From CAWJAP01 sp963834365 (lineage in GTDB: Bacteria > Acidobacteriota > Vicinamibacteria > Vicinamibacterales > Vicinamibacteraceae), in the NCBI GenBank assembly GCA_963834365.1, contig CAWIBS010000036.1:62001-126000 (forward strand): a DNA stretch of 64,000 bases. The letters run 5' to 3'. Below the pieces are notes generated by a model. It made no database searches and had not been told where the DNA came from. It saw only the letters and a program-made list of their open reading frames with translations. This document shows positions 60,777 to 64,000 of this stretch, one piece after another. The position numbers were made by a program, and so were the translations under genes. Position 1 is the first letter of the stretch. Every line of letters begins with the position of its first letter.

Positions 60777-63037
60777 CTATCGCACCGAGCGCACCGGCTG
60801 TTGTGGCGACGGCACCTGCGCCGCGAGCTCACGCGACCAGTCGAGAACGACTTCGAGGCGGAGCGGGTCGCGAGCGCTGTCGTGCGCGCGCGATTCGGCA
60901 GGCGTGCATCGCACGGCCTCCTCGGCCACGGCACATGAGAGTTGCCCGCTGCGCTGCGGGACGATCAGCCTCCACGAGCCCGTTGTCCAGGCGAGACGAT
61001 GGCCGCCCGGACGCGACTCCCTCAGCGTGACCACACGACGATCGGGGAGGGTGGGCCGTGCCATGTCGTGCACGGCGACGTGCGTCTCACCCGCGGGGGT
61101 GGAGACATACGCGAGCCATCGCCCGTCCGCTGACAAGGCCCCTCCCGTTTGATCGCCCGGTGCGCGAACGAGCGGCGAGGGCCCGGTGCTGCCGTCGAGA
61201 GGCAGCTGCCAGACATCCAGGCCCGTGTGTGTGTCCGCCTGCGTGAAGACGAGTGTCGAGCCATCGGGCGATACCTGCGACGGGAGTTGCGGCAGGGCCG
61301 ATGTCGTGAGTCGCGTCTCGGCGGCATCCGGCACCGGAGGGCGGATGAAGAGATTGAATGCGCCGCGGCCGGCGCGGCTCGCATACGCAATGCGCCGCCC
61401 ATCGGCTGTCCAGACGGGCTGTGCGTAGCCGCCGTGCGCGGTGAGCCGGACCAGCCCGCTCGAGGTCGTGACATGCAGATCCACGCCGTCGCCGTCGCCG
61501 ATCGCCAGCACCGCCTGCCGCCCGTCCGGAGTCTCGTCACTGGCCCGCACCGTCCGGGGATCGAGTGTGCTCGTGAGTCCCGAACGCGCTGCCGTCCGGT
61601 CCCGGATCTCCGCCGGGCCGAGCGTGGCTATGACGAGCGTGCCCGATCGAGAGACCGCCAGCTGCGCGGTGCCGCTCGGCGCATCGACGATCGGCGCGCG
61701 AAGTACGGTCTCGGCCGGTCCGCCCACCGTCAGCGATTCCACGTCGAAGGGCGCGGCCAGCAGCGCCAGGCCTCGCGCGAACACCACGTGACCGGGAGGC
61801 GCGAACCGCGCGAACGTCGCGGCCTCTATCAGCGCCTCGACACGACCGGTTCCCAGATCGAGGACAGAGATGCGTGCAAACTCCGGAGCGTCGTCCGGTG
61901 ACAGGGCGGTGAACAGCACATGGCGGCTGCCGGGCAGTGCATCCGGCCACGCGTGTCGCATCTCGCCCGCGCGCAGGTCGGGCGTCGTGACCACCGTGGT
62001 TCGGCCGCCGCTCGCCGGGACACGGCTCAATCCGGCCGAGGGTCCTCCTCCGAAGACAATCGAGCCGTCGGACAGCCACGTACCGCCGAGCGCGCGCGGG
62101 GCGTCCGCCACTCGGACCACCCCACCCGACGACGTCGGCGCCTTCTTCAATGCGCCATCCGCGAAGAAGCCGATCCACTGTCCGTCCGGAGAGAAGAACG
62201 GCGCCGCGGCCCCCTCGGTTCCGTGGAGCGCCGTCAGTTCCAGTCGGTCGATGTCGCGGAGGTAGAGCCGCGGGGTCGCCGCCGGATCGCTGGCGCCGGC
62301 GAAGACGACCTGCTGGCCGTTCGGCGAGACGGCGACACGCGGCACCTCGGCGCCGGGATCGATCGACGGATACACGTTCGTGTCGATCGCGAAGCGCACG
62401 ACGGGGTGTTCTCGAGTCCCTGGCTGCCGGAGCAGCCCCACCGACACCGTCGCGAGCGCGAGCCCGGCAAGGGCGGCAAACGTCCACCCCAGCCAGCCCG
62501 GCCAGACGTCGCCTTCCGGGGTGGCAGATTCTGCCCCCGATCGGTCTCCACTGTGGGCAAGACGAGGCCTGTCCCCGAATCTGCGCCTCGAGCACCGATT
62601 TGGGGACAGTCCCCGATTGCGACGGTTTGGGGACAGTCCCCAGGGCTGCGGGGCAACGGACGGACGGGGGCAACGAGGCGGTAGCCGCGGCGCGGAATCG
62701 TCTGGATGAACGACGGGCGCTGCGGATCGTCGTGCAGCGTCTGCCGCAGCAGGCTGATCGCTTCGACCAGCGACACCTCCGTGACGAACGTGTCCTTCCA
62801 CACTCGGTCGAGCAGCGTCTGTTTGGGGACGACGTCGCCGGCGCGGTCGATGAGGCAGGTGAGGATGCCGACGGCCCGCGGGGGCAGCGGGATCTCGCTC
62901 CCGTCGCGGGAGAGCAGCCCGTTGTCACAATCGAAGACGAAACCGCCGAGCCCGACGAGGCCGGTGACGACGGGCTTCACCGAAGCTTCAGCGATTGCCG
63001 TCGGCGTGTTCAGGACTTTCGGCACGGCTGCGGCCAT
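60777..63037 (-). CDS. Winged-helix membrane regulator with PD40 (TolB-like) repeats (one frameshift)
   Basis: A CadC/ToxR-like one-component membrane regulator. The N-terminal OmpR-type winged helix (LLSRDGSEIPLPPRAVGILT, VVPKQTLLDRVWKDTFVTEV, RQTLHDDPQRPSFIQTIPRR, GYRLVAPV) binds DNA in the cytoplasm. A linker with two GDCPQ units encoded by GGGGACAGTCCCC repeats, a frame change between about 62490 and 62650, and one membrane helix (WLGWTFAALAGLALATVSVG) follow. The periplasmic part (about 530 residues) consists of PD40 beta-propeller repeats (VAVSPNGQQVVFAG, FFSPDGQWIGFFADGAL, ADGRRIAYASRAGR, SPDGSTLVFTQAD, SADGRWLAYVS). GTG 63025 is an alternative start. Confidence 0.85.
62601..62641. repeat. 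GGGGACAGTCCCC repeats inside the regulator gene
   Basis: Two copies of TGGGGACAGTCCCC (62601-62614 and 62628-62641) and a partial one (CTGTCCCCGAAT near 62568) lie in the coding linker between the winged helix and the membrane helix. Confidence 0.8.
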
Positions 63038-63049
63038 CGTAGCGCACGC

Positions 63050-64000
63050 ATGTCCCTGTTCCTCAAGATGCCGGTCGCCACGCTGATCGCCCGGACCCAG
63101 GCCCCCGCCGAGCGCGGTCTGCAGCGGGTCCTCGGCCGCGTCGATCTCGTCCTGCTCGGGATCGGGGCGGTGATTGGCGCCGGCATCTTCGTGCTGACCG
63201 GACAGACCGCCGGCGCCAACGCCGGGCCCGCGATCGTCCTGTCGATGCTGGTCGCGGGCGGCGTCAGCGCTCTCGCGGGACTCTGCTACGCGGAGTTCGC
63301 CTCGGCCGTGCCGGTCTCCGGCTCGGCCTACACCTACGCCTACGCGACACTCGGCGAGTTCATCGCCTGGGTGATCGGATGGGATCTCGTGCTCGAGTAC
63401 GCCCTCAGTGCGGCGACGGTGGCGGTGAGCTGGTCGGGCCACCTGACGAGTCTCCTGCGCGACCTCGGCCTGCCGTTTCCCGCGCGTCTCAGCGCCGCGC
63501 CGGGGACCCTCGTTCCCGTGGCCGGGGGCGACCCGGTGACGGCGATCCTGAACGTCCCGGCAATCCTGCTCGTCACCGCGGTGACGGCCTTGCTGATCAT
63601 CGGCGCGCGTGAATCAGCGCGCATGAATGCCGTGATGGTGACGATCAAGGTGGCGGTCATCCTGCTGCTCGTCGTCGGCGGCATGTGGTTCGTGCGCGGC
63701 GAGCACTACACGCCGTTCATCCCGCCGAATACCGGCACGTTCGGCGAGTTCGGCTGGAGCGGCATCCTGCGGGGCGGCGCCGTGATCTTCTTCGCCTACA
63801 TCGGCTTCGACGCGGTGTCGGTCGCGGCCCAGGAGGCGCGCGATCCGAAGCGCGACATGCCGGTCGGCATCCTGGGCTCGCTCGCAATCTGCACGCTGCT
63901 CTACATGGTCGTTTCGGCGGTGATGGTGGGACTCGCGCCGTACGCCAGCCTGCGCGGATCGCCGGCGCCGATGATCGTCGCGCTCGACGCGGCGATCGGC
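63050..64000 (+). CDS. APC-family amino-acid permease, cationic amino-acid transporter-like (3' end outside window)
   Basis: A secondary transporter of the amino acid-polyamine-organocation family. The first 317 residues are visible: VDLVLLGIGAVIGAGIFVLT (TM1 with the GIGAVIGAGIF substrate motif), AIVLSMLVAGGVSALAGLCY, EFASAVPVSGSAYTYAYATL, GWDLVLEYALSAATVAVSWS, and AVIFFAYIGFDAVSVAAQEA, the consensus of TM6. It resembles the YfnA/CAT subgroup. The ATG at 63050 is 12 bp from the divergent regulator start, suggesting a shared promoter region; the regulator could control it, which is inference. Confidence 0.92.
   Translation, partial: MSLFLKMPVATLIARTQAPAERGLQRVLGRVDLVLLGIGAVIGAGIFVLTGQTAGANAGPAIVLSMLVAGGVSALAGLCYAEFASAVPVSGSAYTYAYATLGEFIAWVIGWDLVLEYALSAATVAVSWSGHLTSLLRDLGLPFPARLSAAPGTLVPVAGGDPVTAILNVPAILLVTAVTALLIIGARESARMNAVMVTIKVAVILLLVVGGMWFVRGEHYTPFIPPNTGTFGEFGWSGILRGGAVIFFAYIGFDAVSVAAQEARDPKRDMPVGILGSLAICTLLYMVVSAVMVGLAPYASLRGSPAPMIVALDAAIG

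Overview
The window looks like a chromosomal piece of a high-GC Acidobacteriota genome, most likely of the Vicinamibacteria type. Pointers are the TonB receptor with an N-terminal carboxypeptidase-like domain, the winged-helix/PD40 membrane regulator, the tandem TldD/PmbA genes with Tat leaders, an AceE-type pyruvate dehydrogenase operon and a YpdA-like reductase. This assignment is inference from gene content. Many genes carry single-base frameshifts although the protein sequence stays well conserved on both sides. The density is highest from about 35.6 to 52.2 kb, so most breaks are probably consensus errors rather than decay.

Layout. 0-2.4 kb: the cysH-cysG assimilatory sulfate/siroheme operon, preceded by an apparently leaderless leader peptide with seven consecutive Cys codons and a 16-bp terminator hairpin. 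2.4-9.3 kb: a glycosyltransferase, a polytopic membrane protein, a TonB receptor and a DUF4159 protein. 9.5-15.9 kb: a thiolase and a TldD-PmbA-TldD cluster. 16-23 kb: a MoxR/DUF58/BatA module with two large partner proteins, its ATPase transcribed divergently. 23-30 kb: leuB-like, rpiB, thiolase, 3-hydroxyacyl-CoA dehydrogenase, a damaged haloperoxidase-like gene, a TPR protein and folE. 30-34.5 kb: a BtuF-like protein, a hybrid histidine kinase, a secreted protein and a response regulator. 34.6-44.6 kb: lgt, a PhoD-type phosphatase, a YpdA-like reductase, a LON-domain protein, a VWA/AAA ATPase pair and a GDPD. 44.8-49.6 kb: lutABC, an FAH-family hydrolase and a Gfo/Idh/MocA oxidoreductase. 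49.8-54.5 kb: a fused transporter/spermidine-synthase-like protein and recD2. 54.8-60.8 kb: aceE-aceF-lpd. 60.8-64 kb: a winged-helix PD40 protein and an APC permease (partial).

The intergenic DNA is unusually structured. One family is palindromes with a fixed CTTCAG centre, arms that covary, and a GTAG or GGAG foot, as in REP elements mobilised by RAYT transposases. A second is arrays of 7-bp units, which often begin exactly on a stop codon. A third is long GGGGACGGGAGCC hairpins. REP-like and other short repeats have also entered coding regions in frame, in the CysG linker, in a thiolase and in the linker of the winged-helix protein. Several genes have a TANNNT hexamer 5-9 bases before the start codon, which suggests leaderless transcripts.

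The most interesting single locus is the poly-cysteine attenuator ahead of cysH-cysG. Low cysteine should stall the ribosome on the Cys run and allow an antiterminator to replace the terminator, so that sulfite/cysteine synthesis and siroheme production are induced together.
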